A DNA stretch of 64,000 nt from an uncultured Subdoligranulum sp. (GCA_904374465.1 CAJFFY010000010.1:1-64000), one strand, 5' to 3'. Shown: positions 1 to 9,362, counted from the stretch's first letter. Notes: a model not told the origin generated them from the letters alone. Program-made: numbers and translations.

Positions 1-7
1 AATAACT

Positions 8-271
8 ATGTACGTGAAAGAAGTTACCGTTGAGAATCAGGTTGGTCTGCACGCCCGTCCGGCTACCTTCTTCATCCAGAAGGCGAACGAGTACAAGTCC
101 TCTATCTGGGTCGAGAAAGAGGAGCGCCGCGTCAACGCCAAGAGCCTGCTCGGTGTTCTGAGCCTGGGCATCGTGGGCGGCACTACCATTCGTATCATTG
201 CCGACGGCGCCGACGAGCAGGCTGCGGTCGACGGTCTGGTCAAGCTGGTCAGCTCCGGCTTTGCCGAGTAA
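8..271 (+). CDS. ptsH: HPr phosphocarrier protein
   Basis: 87 aa, the normal HPr length. HPr carries a phosphoryl group from PTS enzyme I to sugar-specific EIIA domains in the cytoplasm. The active-site histidine lies in GLHARPA near residue 15. The regulatory serine segment NAKSLLGVLSLGI (Ser about 46) is present, so control by HPr kinase, as in other Firmicutes, is expected. The segment upstream of the start lies outside the window, so no promoter can be judged. A strong terminator follows directly. The only enzyme I gene visible here is 31 kb away and is divergent in sequence. Confidence 0.96.
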   Translation: MYVKEVTVENQVGLHARPATFFIQKANEYKSSIWVEKEERRVNAKSLLGVLSLGIVGGTTIRIIADGADEQAAVDGLVKLVSSGFAE

Positions 272-289
272 TTCTTTCTCACAAATGCA

Positions 290-316
290 GCGGCGGGGCA
301 ACCCGCCGCTTTTTTA
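290..316 (+). terminator. Rho-independent terminator after ptsH
   Basis: A perfect 8-bp GC stem (GCGGCGGG / CCCGCCGC) with a GCAA tetraloop is followed by a run of T. It separates ptsH from uvrC. Confidence 0.9.
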
Positions 317-346
317 TTCTCTGTGCATGTATTTGTAAGGAGCGCC

Positions 347-2197
347 ATGACAAAAGCTGAACTGTACCGCAAGGCCTGTATGCTGCCGCTGCTGCCCGGG
401 GTGTATATCATCCGGGACAAAAGCGATACCATCATTTATATCGGCAAGGCCAAGCGTCTGAAAACCCGGGTATCCCAGTATTTCCGCGAAGGGGTTCCCC
501 ACGACGCCAAGGTTACCCAGATGATCGCTCATGCCTTTACCTTCGATGTGATCGTCTGCCAGAGCGAATTTGAAGCGCTGGTGCTGGAAGCCAGCCAGAT
601 CAAGGCCCACACCCCCAAGTACAATATCCTGCTCAAGGACGACAAGGGGTACAGCTATGTCAAGGTGACCAAAGGCCCCTGGCCCCGTATCTCGGCGGTG
701 CTGCAGAAAGAGGATGACGATGCCGACTATATCGGCCCCTTTACCTCCTCCTTTGCCGTGCGGGAAATGGTGGAGATGGCCCAGGACTGCTTTTTGCTGC
801 CCCGCTGTAACCGGGAGTTTCCCCGGGACTTCGGCAAGGGGCGCCCCTGTCTCAACGCCCACATCGGCAAATGTATGGCGGTATGCAGCGGCAAGATCAG
901 CTGCGAAGCCTACAACGATGCCGTTCAGGGCGCGTTGCGGATGATCCGGTACGGGAAAAAGGATATTGTCAAGCAACTGCGGGAAAAGATGGAGGCTGCC
1001 TCCGACCGGCTGGACTTTGAGACGGCAGCCCTGCTGCGGGACCAGATTCAGGCCATCGAGCGGGTGGCCGCCGGGCAGAAGGTGGTTATGGACGCCGACA
1101 CCGAGATGGATGTCATTGCCCTGGCCGGCACCACCCGGGCGGTCTGCGCGGCAGTGCTGCGCTACCGGGACGGACGCCTGACCGACAAGCGGGAATTTGT
1201 CTTCCACGATACCACCGATATTGCCGCCGTGCGGGAGGAATTCCTGCCCCAGTATTATCTGGACGGCGAGACCATCCCCAAGGTGATTGCCGTGGATGCG
1301 CTGCCCTCCGACGCCGAGGCGCTGCAGGAAGCACTGAACCAGACCCGGGGCAGCAAGGTGGAGCTGTATGTGCCCCAGCGGGGTGACGTGGCCAAACTGG
1401 TCACCATGGCGTACACCAATGCGGTGGAGCGCCTGGGTCGGGAGAGCGGCCGCTACACCCGGGAAGAAAAACTCCTGGAGGAAGCCGCCCAGATGCTGGG
1501 ACTCAAGGCGCCGCCCCGGGTCATCGAAAGCTACGACATCTCCAACTGGGGCGATGGTTCCAGCGTCTGTGGTATGGTGGTCTTCAAGGACGGCAAACCG
1601 CACCGCTCGGGGTACCGGCGCTTCAAGATGAAGACGGTGGCAGGCACCGACGACTATGCCTCGCTGGCCGAAACACTGGCCCGCAGGGCCGCGGAGTATG
1701 AGGCGGCACGCCGGGGCGAAAAGCCGGACGGGCCCCAGAATCAATTTGCCACCCTGCCCGATCTGTTGCTCATCGACGGCGGCCGGGGACAGGTGGGGGC
1801 GGTCAAGCAGGCGCTGCGGGGCACGGCTCTGGAACATGTGCCCACCTTCGGTATGGTCAAGGACGATCACCACCGCACCCGTGCCATTGTGGATGATGCG
1901 GGCGGGGAGATTGCCATCAACCGCAACCGCAACATCTTTACCTTTGTCACCAATATCCAGGATGAAACCCACCGCTACGCCAACGATTACCGCAAGCGTG
2001 CCATGAAAAAACGTTCTTACGCGGCAACACTGACGGCGCTGCCCGGGGTGGGAGAGAAGACCAGCGCAGCCCTGCTGGCCCACTTCAAGACGGTGGCGGC
2101 CGTGCGGGCTGCCAGCATTTCCGATCTGGAGGAGGTCAAAGGCATCAGCCATGCCAAGGCGGAAAAGCTGTACAACGCCCTGCGCAATGGTGTATAA
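347..2197 (+). CDS. uvrC: Excinuclease ABC subunit C (UvrC)
   Basis: 616 aa. This nucleotide-excision-repair endonuclease makes both incisions around a lesion marked by UvrA/UvrB. The GIY-YIG nuclease domain lies near residues 14-93 (GVYIIRD, then IIYIGKAK). The UvrB-interacting UVR motif is near 206-240 (LDFETAALLRDQI). The RNase-H-like UvrC domain includes SYDISNWG, and C-terminal helix-hairpin-helix motifs start around 563 (LPGVGEKTSAALLAHF). The ATG at 347 was chosen because AAGGAG sits just upstream; an in-frame ATG at 323 would add 8 residues and lacks a ribosome site. Confidence 0.97.
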   Translation: MTKAELYRKACMLPLLPGVYIIRDKSDTIIYIGKAKRLKTRVSQYFREGVPHDAKVTQMIAHAFTFDVIVCQSEFEALVLEASQIKAHTPKYNILLKDDKGYSYVKVTKGPWPRISAVLQKEDDDADYIGPFTSSFAVREMVEMAQDCFLLPRCNREFPRDFGKGRPCLNAHIGKCMAVCSGKISCEAYNDAVQGALRMIRYGKKDIVKQLREKMEAASDRLDFETAALLRDQIQAIERVAAGQKVVMDADTEMDVIALAGTTRAVCAAVLRYRDGRLTDKREFVFHDTTDIAAVREEFLPQYYLDGETIPKVIAVDALPSDAEALQEALNQTRGSKVELYVPQRGDVAKLVTMAYTNAVERLGRESGRYTREEKLLEEAAQMLGLKAPPRVIESYDISNWGDGSSVCGMVVFKDGKPHRSGYRRFKMKTVAGTDDYASLAETLARRAAEYEAARRGEKPDGPQNQFATLPDLLLIDGGRGQVGAVKQALRGTALEHVPTFGMVKDDHHRTRAIVDDAGGEIAINRNRNIFTFVTNIQDETHRYANDYRKRAMKKRSYAATLTALPGVGEKTSAALLAHFKTVAAVRAASISDLEEVKGISHAKAEKLYNALRNGV

Positions 2198-2204
2198 TCA
2201 AAGC

Positions 2205-2231
2205 GGCGGCGGAAATTCCGCCGCCTATTTT
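2205..2231 (+). terminator. Terminator after uvrC
   Basis: A 9-bp perfect stem (GGCGGCGGA / TCCGCCGCC) with a 3-nt loop is followed by TATTTTA. Confidence 0.8.
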
Positions 2232-2251
2232 ATGGAACAGAGGAGCACAGT

Positions 2252-4672
2252 ATGCTCATTGTAACGATCCTTCTGACCCTGTGCGTGGCCGGCCTGGCCG
2301 CCTGGCTGCCCGGCCGGCTGGAAGGCCGCCACCTTACCCGGACCGATCTATGGGCCGGACCGGGGGTGGTGCTGGCCGTGTGGGTCTGGGCGGCATGCAT
2401 CTATGCCAAACCCGGCCTGACCGCGGATTTTGACGCCTTCCGTATGGCCGGCATCACCGGTATGGCGCTATGGGCCTGTGCGGTGATCGTCGGCTTCCGG
2501 CTGCGGCATCGGTTACCCCGGTTACGCACTGTGGCAGCCGTCGGTCTGTTGCTGGCAGCGGCCCTGGGGCTGGAACTGTTTGTCTGCAACCTGAATTTCT
2601 GGGCCACCCACGGTTACACGCCGGTGGACCTGCGGCCCTATCTGACCGAGGACGCCGACCCGGAATCCCCGCTGGCGCTGGATGACGAACATACCACCCT
2701 GACCTTTGCGGGGCTGCATCAGGAACTTTACAACCTGCAATTGGTGGGTCTGGTGTACCAGTACGACGGCCCTCACCCGGAAGTACAAAATCCCCTGATG
2801 ACCCTGACGGTGGCAGCCACCGATGAATCCACGTCGGTCTCCCGGCAGAGCTGGCCCTGGCAGGTGGCCGTCCGCGCCGCCCGCAGCATGACTCGCAGTC
2901 TGGACCTTTCCGGTATGGCGGATACCCTGACCCTGACGGCGGCCGGATATGCGGGGGAATACCGCCAGTACCCCTTGTCCTACACGCTGCAGACGGTCTA
3001 TGCCAATGTGCCGCGTCCGCTGGATTTCTCTCTGGTGCGCTTGGCGGCCCTGTTTGCTCTGTTGGGTGCCGCCTTTGCCTTGCGCCCGGCCAGCATTCTC
3101 TGGCGGGATGCTTACCTCGAACATACCCGGCGGTACCGCCCGGCCGTGGGGCTGATTCTGGCTGTGCTCATGACGCTGGCCTTTGCGGCCCCCTTTGCGG
3201 ATCGTTTCAACGCCGGGGTGGCTACCTCCTTCTACAATACGGCGGACTGGGATGGGGAAAGCCGGATCACCTTCACCAAACACATCAACGAATGGGCCAA
3301 CGATACGGCCGCCCAGTACGGGGCGCTGGCGCACAGTCTGCTGAATGGCCGGCTGGATCTGGAAAAGGACCCGCCGGCGGCCATGCTCACCATGGAAAAC
3401 CCCTACGATACCGCCGCCCGGCAGGAACAGGCGCCCGATGCCCTGTGGGATGTGGCCTATTACGAAGGCCGTTACTATGTCTACTTTGGTCTCGTTCCCT
3501 GCCTGCTTTTCCAACTGCCTTTTGAAGCATTGACCGGGGTGAGGGATCTGCCGCCAAGCTTGCCCATGATTCTGCTGGCGTGGGCTTTCCTGTGGGCCGC
3601 TTTCGGATGTGTCAAACAGGCGCTGCGGTGCTGGTTTCCCCGGGCCAGTGCGGCGGGCTACCTGCTCACCGCCACCGGGGTGGGGGCCGGCAGCCAGATC
3701 TACTATTTGTTGCTGCGGCCTTCCACCTATGAATATGCCATTCTCAGCGGCGCGGCATTTGTCATGCTGGGCCTGTGGCAATGGCTGGCCGCTGCCAACA
3801 CGCCGGTGGAACGAAGGGGACGGATGCTCCTGCATCTCGTATTGGGCAGCCTTTGTATGGCGCTGGTGGCCGGCTGCCGTCCGCAGATGGAACTGTTTGC
3901 GGTGCTGGCGTTGCCGGTATTCTGGCAGCGCTATGTGCGGGAAAAACGTTTGCGCAGCCGTGCGGGCCTGGGGGAAGCGGCGGCTTTCCTGCTGCCGGTG
4001 CTGGCGGTGGCTGCCTTGCTGCTGTGGTACAATGCCGCGCGGTTTGGGTCTCCCTTTGACTTTGGCGCCACCTACAACCTGACCAGCAACGATATGACCC
4101 GCCGTGGTTTCAGTGTGGGCCGTATTGCACCGGCATTGGTCACTTTCCTGGTGGGGGTGCCGGGCATCGGCACGGTGTTCCCCTACCTGACGCCCACCCG
4201 GATGGCCACCAACTATATGGGATTGACCATCACCGAGCTGTTTTACGGCGGTGCACTGGTCTGTTTGCCGCTGTTGTGGGGGCTGGCGGTACTGCCGCTG
4301 CTGCGGGGGCGCCTGGCGGCCCGGCGGGATCTGCGCGGTTTGTTGCGACTGATTTTGTTGGCGGCGGTGGCTCTGGCTGTTCTGGATGCCCAGATGGCCG
4401 GGGTGTTGTACCGGTACCAGAGTGACTGGCTGGGACCCTTGCTGTGGGCCGCGGCACTGGCCTGGCTGCTGGCCGAGCAAACGCTGCAGGACCACCTGGG
4501 GCAGCCCGGCGTGGCGCGGTTGTATACCGCTTGCCGCGTGGCACTGCCGCTGGCGGTCCTGGCAGGCGGCGTGTACAATTTTTGCGTGTACTTTGCGGCG
4601 GAACCGGGCCTGATCGGTCAGAATCCGTCGCTGTATCAGAATGTCAGCCGTCTGGTGCAGTTCTGGCTGTGA
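2252..4672 (+). CDS. Large polytopic membrane protein, possibly GT-C-like
   Basis: 806 aa, not assigned to a named family. Numerous hydrophobic helices run from residue 1 to the C-terminus. A soluble insertion of about 140 residues, between roughly 115 and 255, follows the first helix group. A polar segment around 325-415 contains NPYD and then a tyrosine-rich WDVAYYEGRYYVYFG stretch. Many helices plus large exported loops are reminiscent of lipid-sugar-dependent GT-C glycosyltransferases, but I cannot point to a diagnostic acidic motif. GAGGAG precedes the ATG, and the gene is a single unit between two terminators. It may act in surface glycan assembly; that is inference only. Confidence 0.75.
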   Translation: MLIVTILLTLCVAGLAAWLPGRLEGRHLTRTDLWAGPGVVLAVWVWAACIYAKPGLTADFDAFRMAGITGMALWACAVIVGFRLRHRLPRLRTVAAVGLLLAAALGLELFVCNLNFWATHGYTPVDLRPYLTEDADPESPLALDDEHTTLTFAGLHQELYNLQLVGLVYQYDGPHPEVQNPLMTLTVAATDESTSVSRQSWPWQVAVRAARSMTRSLDLSGMADTLTLTAAGYAGEYRQYPLSYTLQTVYANVPRPLDFSLVRLAALFALLGAAFALRPASILWRDAYLEHTRRYRPAVGLILAVLMTLAFAAPFADRFNAGVATSFYNTADWDGESRITFTKHINEWANDTAAQYGALAHSLLNGRLDLEKDPPAAMLTMENPYDTAARQEQAPDALWDVAYYEGRYYVYFGLVPCLLFQLPFEALTGVRDLPPSLPMILLAWAFLWAAFGCVKQALRCWFPRASAAGYLLTATGVGAGSQIYYLLLRPSTYEYAILSGAAFVMLGLWQWLAAANTPVERRGRMLLHLVLGSLCMALVAGCRPQMELFAVLALPVFWQRYVREKRLRSRAGLGEAAAFLLPVLAVAALLLWYNAARFGSPFDFGATYNLTSNDMTRRGFSVGRIAPALVTFLVGVPGIGTVFPYLTPTRMATNYMGLTITELFYGGALVCLPLLWGLAVLPLLRGRLAARRDLRGLLRLILLAAVALAVLDAQMAGVLYRYQSDWLGPLLWAAALAWLLAEQTLQDHLGQPGVARLYTACRVALPLAVLAGGVYNFCVYFAAEPGLIGQNPSLYQNVSRLVQFWL

Positions 4673-4683
4673 TTGATTTTTGC

Positions 4684-4725
4684 CCAAAAGCCCCTTCGGC
4701 AGGTGTTTGCCGGAGGGGCTTTTGG
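4684..4725 (+). terminator. Terminator-like hairpin after the 806-aa membrane protein
   Basis: An 18-bp stem (one G-T pair) starts CCAAAAGCCCC and ends GGGGCTTTTGG, with a 6-nt loop. There is no long T run outside the stem; the stem itself contains TTTT. Confidence 0.75.
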
Positions 4726-4726
4726 C

Positions 4727-4755
4727 TTGCATAACCGTTTGAAACGCCTTATAAT
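4727..4755 (+). promoter_or_regulatory. Vegetative promoter of the regulator/kinase/binding-protein operon
   Basis: TTGCAT (4727-4732), a 17-nt spacer and TATAAT (4750-4755), about 30 nt upstream of the response-regulator start. Confidence 0.75.
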
Positions 4756-4784
4756 GAAGCCAGCAAACGAAGGAGACAAACACC

Positions 4785-6050
4785 ATGGCAGACAAAAATA
4801 TCTACACCGTCGTCGTGGCGGACGATGAGGACGAGCTGCGGGAGGCCGTCTGCTCCATGACGCCCTGGGAGGCGCTGGGGTTCCATTTGGTGGGCAGCGC
4901 CAGCAACGGATTGGATGCGCTGGAACTGGTGGAACGGCTGGAACCGGATCTGCTGCTCACCGATATCCGGATGCCCTTTATCTCCGGCATCGAGCTGGCC
5001 CGGCAGGTGCGGGAGATCCGCCCCGCCATGCACATTGCCTTCTTGAGCGGCTACGATGATTTCGAGTACGCCAAACAGGCCATCCAGTACAACATCATCA
5101 GCTATATGCTCAAACCGCTGACGATGGACGGTCTGGCCGCCGAACTGAAGGTCATCCACGAGAAGATCGATCGCCGGTATGCCAGTTTGCGCCGGGCCGA
5201 CAACAACCAGGGCGACCGGGCGGCCTTTTTGATTCCGCTGGTACTGGAACATTACGACAATGCGCCGGAAGGCCTGGAAGCCAGCCTGCGAAACGATGCT
5301 TCCGCCTGCGGGCTGCTTCGCGGGGTGGATGACCGCAGCGTTCTGGTGGTGCTGGCGGCCGCCATGGCCGACGGCCAACCCTGCGAGATGAGCCTGGTCC
5401 GTCTGGTGGAGCAGCTGGCCAACAAATATCTGCGCCACTTTGTCTTTGCTTCCAGCGGACGGGTGGTGGCCGTGCTGCTGGGAAACCCCTCGGACTTCGA
5501 AGAATACCTGCACATTCTGGCAGACGAGATCTGCCAGCTCACCGAGCGTGCCCTGGACGAGCGGATGCTCGTGGGCGTCGGTCGCCCGGTTTCCCAATTT
5601 GTGGAGCTGAACACCACCTACCGCCAGGCGCTGGAAGCCCTCCACGCGGCGGAAGAAAGCGAAGGTGGCGTCAGCTTCACGGCGGATACCCGCAAGGGCG
5701 GCGGCTTGTGCGAACGGGCGCTGGAAATCATCGAACAGCATTACATGGATGAAGATCTGTCGCTGGCCTCTCTCAGCGCCATGCTGGATGTCAGCCCCAA
5801 CCACCTCAGCGCCTGTATCAAAAAAACGGCGGGGGAAACCTTTATCAACATTCTGGTCCGACGGCGGATGGAAAACGCGCAGCAACTGCTGCTCAACACC
5901 AACCTGCAGGTCCAGGAGATCGCCCGGCGCTGCGGCTACACCGATCAGCACTACTTCAGCTATTGCTTTAAAAAATACAGCGGCACTTCGCCCGGGGCGC
6001 TGCGGCGCCAGCGGGCGGCACAGGCATCGGCAGGGGAGGGAACCGCATGA
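4785..6050 (+). CDS. YesN-type response regulator (receiver + AraC HTH)
   Basis: 421 aa. The N-terminal receiver domain has the acidic pocket VVADDEDE, the phospho-acceptor Asp about 60 in LLLTDIRMP and the conserved Lys in YMLKPL. A less conserved linker spans about 140-305. The C-terminal AraC-type double helix-turn-helix is at about 310-405 (IARRCGYTDQHYFSYCFKK). It should bind DNA when phosphorylated by the overlapping histidine kinase. GAAGGAG precedes the ATG. First gene of a three-gene operon with kinase and binding protein. Target genes are unknown; a carbohydrate-uptake operon is typical for this family. Confidence 0.93.
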   Translation: MADKNIYTVVVADDEDELREAVCSMTPWEALGFHLVGSASNGLDALELVERLEPDLLLTDIRMPFISGIELARQVREIRPAMHIAFLSGYDDFEYAKQAIQYNIISYMLKPLTMDGLAAELKVIHEKIDRRYASLRRADNNQGDRAAFLIPLVLEHYDNAPEGLEASLRNDASACGLLRGVDDRSVLVVLAAAMADGQPCEMSLVRLVEQLANKYLRHFVFASSGRVVAVLLGNPSDFEEYLHILADEICQLTERALDERMLVGVGRPVSQFVELNTTYRQALEALHAAEESEGGVSFTADTRKGGGLCERALEIIEQHYMDEDLSLASLSAMLDVSPNHLSACIKKTAGETFINILVRRRMENAQQLLLNTNLQVQEIARRCGYTDQHYFSYCFKKYSGTSPGALRRQRAAQASAGEGTA

Positions 6051-7771
6051 AGCGCCGTTATCGATCCCCACGCACAGCTCCGCTGATTGTGGCCCTGATC
6101 ACATCGGTGGCAGCGGTGACACTGGCCCTGTGCGTGGCAGCCTTTCTGCGCAGCTACCGGGCTGCGGTGGTTCAAAGTGCCTGCACCAGCAGCGCCCAGG
6201 CTGTCAACCAGGTGGTGGGGACCGTGGGCAACTATGTGGAAAACCTGGAAGAAACGGTGGGCGATGTCATGGCGGAAATGTATGCCCCCGAGGAAAGTCG
6301 CGATGCCTACCTGAACGCCTGGCTCAACGCCCGCAGCGAGGTGGTGGCCGTCACCACTTACGATGCGGCGGGCACTTTGCAGGACTGCTGGGCGCTGGGG
6401 CATACCCCTCGTCAGAACATCCTGCAAAACCTTTCCTTTGACTTGGGCGCCGCCCGGCGGTCTGCCGACGGTTATACCAGCACCCCCCACGTGGAGTCCA
6501 TCTTCGCAGGATACTATCCCTGGGTGGTCACGGTGGTGCGCCCCATGCCCTCCGGCAATACGCCTCGGTGGGTAGCGGTGGACGTGCGCTTCTCCGGGCT
6601 GGGGGCCAGCATCAACGGCGTGGGAATCGGTCAGCACGGGTACTGCTATCTGATGGATGAACACGGCAACATGGTGTACCATCCCCAGCAGCAATTGCTC
6701 TACGCGGGCATCAAGACCGAGGAGGCCGCCCGCCTGGCCGGGTTGGCAGATGGTACCTATGTGGAAGACACGGTCATCTACAGCATCCAGGACGTGCCGG
6801 GCAGCAACTGGCGTGTGGTGGGCGTCAGCTACATCGACGAGACCGTCGACGAGAGCGTCTGGCAGATGGCCCGCATCACGTTGGGCACGGCCGCGCTGAT
6901 CCTGGCCGCGGCGTTGCTGACCGGCTGGGTCATTTCCCATATGCTCAGTCACCCGCTGCAACGGCTGGAAACGGCCATGGAGCAGTTTGAACAGGATGCC
7001 GACGGGTTCACCTTCCAGCCGGTGGCCGGTACCCGGGAAGTGCAGGAACTTTCGGATTCCTTCGGCCACATGGTGGGGCGGATCCAGCAGCTGATGACCA
7101 CCGTGCGGGAGGAGGAAATTGATCTGCGCAAAACCGAGCTCAAGGCGCTGCAGGCGCAGATCAACCCCCATTTCCTGTACAATACGCTGGATTCCATCGC
7201 CTGGATGTGCGAGCAGGGCAAGAACGGCGACGCCGTCAAGATGGTGCATGCCTTAGCCCGGCTGTTTCGCATCAGCATCAGCCGCGGCCATGAACTGATT
7301 CCCATCGAGAAGGAACTGCAGCACGCCGAGTCCTACCTGCTGATTCAGAAATTCCGTTACAAGAACCAGTTCACCTACCACTTTACGGTGGACGAGAGCT
7401 GCCTGCACTACCTTTGCAACAAGATCACCCTGCAGCCTATCATCGAAAACGCCATCACCCATGGGCTGGACCTGCTGGTGGAACCGGGACACATCGAAAT
7501 CACCGTCTGCACCGAGGGGGAGGATGTACTCTTCCGGGTCAGTGATGACGGCATCGGAATGTCCCAGGAACAGGTGGCGGAATTGCTGCAAAATGAGCCG
7601 AGCGACCGTACCGGCATCGGCATCAAGAACGTCAATGATCGCCTGCGGATCTACTTCGGGCCGCAGTATGGTCTTTCCATCGAGAGCGTCCCGGACGAAG
7701 GCACCACCGTGACGATCCGCATGCCCCGTGTGCCGGAAGAACGGGAGGGCGACTATGATAAGACCCATTGA
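6047..7771 (+). CDS. YesM-type sensor histidine kinase
   Basis: 574 aa. One N-terminal membrane helix (about 13-35), a large extracellular sensor region that resembles a double-Cache fold (about 40-270), a second helix (about 282-304), a HAMP-like segment, then the LytS/YesM-type kinase core. The phospho-acceptor His is about 375 in NPHFLYNTLDS. N-box IIENAITHG and G-box DDGIGM mark the ATPase domain. The start overlaps the regulator stop by ATGA, so the pair is translationally coupled. The ligand is unknown; the sugar-binding lipoprotein encoded next is a candidate partner. Confidence 0.93.
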   Translation: MKRRYRSPRTAPLIVALITSVAAVTLALCVAAFLRSYRAAVVQSACTSSAQAVNQVVGTVGNYVENLEETVGDVMAEMYAPEESRDAYLNAWLNARSEVVAVTTYDAAGTLQDCWALGHTPRQNILQNLSFDLGAARRSADGYTSTPHVESIFAGYYPWVVTVVRPMPSGNTPRWVAVDVRFSGLGASINGVGIGQHGYCYLMDEHGNMVYHPQQQLLYAGIKTEEAARLAGLADGTYVEDTVIYSIQDVPGSNWRVVGVSYIDETVDESVWQMARITLGTAALILAAALLTGWVISHMLSHPLQRLETAMEQFEQDADGFTFQPVAGTREVQELSDSFGHMVGRIQQLMTTVREEEIDLRKTELKALQAQINPHFLYNTLDSIAWMCEQGKNGDAVKMVHALARLFRISISRGHELIPIEKELQHAESYLLIQKFRYKNQFTYHFTVDESCLHYLCNKITLQPIIENAITHGLDLLVEPGHIEITVCTEGEDVLFRVSDDGIGMSQEQVAELLQNEPSDRTGIGIKNVNDRLRIYFGPQYGLSIESVPDEGTTVTIRMPRVPEEREGDYDKTH

Positions 7772-8738
7772 CTGGCGACGCCTGACCGGGCTGGCAGGGC
7801 TGGTTCTTCTGCTGGCGGGCTGCGCCCCGGCATCGTCCGGCACACCGGATGCTGCCCGCTATAAGGTGGCCCTGGTGGCCAAATCCACCCAGACGGATTT
7901 CTGGAAAGCGGTTTTTGTGGGGGCAGAGGCAGCCGCCACCGAATACAATCTGGACCTGACCATCCAGGGGCCCGACACCGAGGAGGACTACGGCACCCAG
8001 AACGACATGATCGCCCAGGCCGTGGAGGATGGAGCCCAGGCCCTGGTGTTTTCCGCCATTGATTACGATGCCAATGCACCGGCCATTGAGGAGGCGGCGG
8101 AACAGGGGGTAAAGATTGTCGTCATCGACTCGGCGGTGCATTCCGAAAAGGTGGCCACCTACATTGGCACCGACAACTACAGTGCCGGGCAAATGGCTGC
8201 CCAGGCGGCGCTGGACGGTGTGAAGGGGCAGCTTCAGGTGGGCATCGTCAACTACGATGTAAACAGTGCCAACGGCCAGGACCGGGAACGAGGCGCGGTG
8301 GATGCTTTCACGGACAGCGGCCGCAGCCAGGTGGTGGCAACCATCCATACCCTGGCCGAAGCCACCAGTGCCAAACAGGATACCCTGGCCATGTTGCGCG
8401 CTCACCCCGAAATCAATGTCCTGCTGGCCTTCAATGAGCCCACCAGTGTGGGCGCCGCTCAGGCGGTGGAAGAGCTGGATCTGGCCGACTCCCTGTGGAT
8501 GGTGGCCTTTGACTCCAACCTGGTCACCATCGATGCGCTGCAAACCGGTGCCGTGGATGCGCTGGTCATTCAGAACACCTACGAAATGGGATATTTTGGT
8601 GTGCAGAGCGCCTACAAATTGCTCACCGGACAGCGGAGCGAAGTGGAGAAACATGTGGATACCGCCACCCGTATCATCAACCGTGAGAATATGTTTGCCC
8701 TGGACGGGCAAAAGGTATTGTTCCCGTTTTCCCAATAA
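7755..8738 (+). CDS. Sugar-type substrate-binding lipoprotein
   Basis: 327 aa. A lipoprotein signal ends in LLAGC, so the mature protein is anchored by a lipidated Cys at about residue 21. The rest looks like the periplasmic-binding-protein family of ribose/xylose type (YKVALVAKSTQTDFWKAV near the start, then the IGTDNYSAGQMAA motif). The ATG at 7755 is preceded by GGGAGGG and overlaps the kinase gene by 17 nt. No permease or ATPase follows; a terminator does. It may feed an importer encoded elsewhere or act as the ligand-sensing part of a three-component system, as XylFII-LytS-YesN does. The choice between these is open. Confidence 0.9.
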   Translation: MIRPIDWRRLTGLAGLVLLLAGCAPASSGTPDAARYKVALVAKSTQTDFWKAVFVGAEAAATEYNLDLTIQGPDTEEDYGTQNDMIAQAVEDGAQALVFSAIDYDANAPAIEEAAEQGVKIVVIDSAVHSEKVATYIGTDNYSAGQMAAQAALDGVKGQLQVGIVNYDVNSANGQDRERGAVDAFTDSGRSQVVATIHTLAEATSAKQDTLAMLRAHPEINVLLAFNEPTSVGAAQAVEELDLADSLWMVAFDSNLVTIDALQTGAVDALVIQNTYEMGYFGVQSAYKLLTGQRSEVEKHVDTATRIINRENMFALDGQKVLFPFSQ

Positions 8739-8742
8739 TAAG

Positions 8743-8778
8743 CAAAATCCCCGGAAGGTTTTCCTTCCGGGGATTTTG
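8743..8778. terminator. Bidirectional terminator between convergent genes
   Basis: A perfect 16-bp stem (CAAAATCCCCGGAAGG and its complement) with a TTTT loop. It gives a T-rich tail in both directions, between the binding protein (+) and flavin reductase (-). Confidence 0.9.
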
Positions 8779-8789
8779 TATGCAATATT

Positions 8790-9362
8790 TTATCGGCGCG
8801 GTTTGCGTTTGCGCACGCTGTACCCGAAGGTGCCCAGCCGACGCCCCAGGGCAAGGTAATCGCCGTGGGAATAGACAATCAACTTGGCCTTTTGCAGGCA
8901 AAGTTTACCATCTTCATTGAGCAGCCGTTCGTCCACGTCCACGGCCACGCACTCGGCCAGGAACAGGTCGTGACTGCCCAGCGGAATCACCTGGGTGACT
9001 TTGCACTCCAGGTTCACGGGGCTTTCCTCCACCAGCACGGTCCCCACCTTGGCGGCCGGTACCGGCGTCAGCTTCATGGCGGCAAACTTATCCACATCAC
9101 GGCCGCTCTTGACGCCGCACCAGTCTACGGCGCGTACCAGGGATTCGGTGGGCAGGTTCACCACAAACTCGCCGCTTTCCCGGATCAGATGATGGCTGTA
9201 CCGCTCGGGGCGCACGCTGATGGAAAGCATGGGCGGTTGGGTGCAGATGGTGCCGCACCAGCCCACGGTGATCAGATTGGGATGCTCAGGGCTGCCGCAG
9301 CTGACCAGCACGGGCGGTTCGGGATTCAGCAGGGTGGAACCTTTCCAGACCTGGCGGCTCAT
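8790..9362 (-). CDS. Flavin reductase-like (flavoredoxin family) protein
   Basis: 190 aa, typical for the FMN-binding split-barrel family. Recognisable features are the N-terminal PPVLVSCGSPEHPNLITVGWCG segment (given in part), a HHLIRESGEFVVNLP region and GCGVKSGRD-like Cys-containing loop (WCGVKSGRDVDKF). Members bind FMN and pass electrons from reduced pyridine nucleotides or rubredoxin, or serve in uncharacterised redox roles. It is the last gene of a minus-strand operon, overlapping the glycosyltransferase upstream by ATGA. Its physiological partner is not apparent from this membrane-glycan context. Confidence 0.85.
   Translation of the reverse strand: MSRQVWKGSTLLNPEPPVLVSCGSPEHPNLITVGWCGTICTQPPMLSISVRPERYSHHLIRESGEFVVNLPTESLVRAVDWCGVKSGRDVDKFAAMKLTPVPAAKVGTVLVEESPVNLECKVTQVIPLGSHDLFLAECVAVDVDERLLNEDGKLCLQKAKLIVYSHGDYLALGRRLGTFGYSVRKRKPRR

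Noticed and set aside
2522..4795. Very long open frame on the opposite strand of the 806-aa membrane gene (similar ones at 314-2152, 18595-20799, 24449-26461 minus and 31918-33762 plus)
   Set aside because: High GC makes stop codons rare in antisense frames; these translations are His/Gln/Arg-rich, lack domains and ribosome sites, and overlap genes with clear homology.
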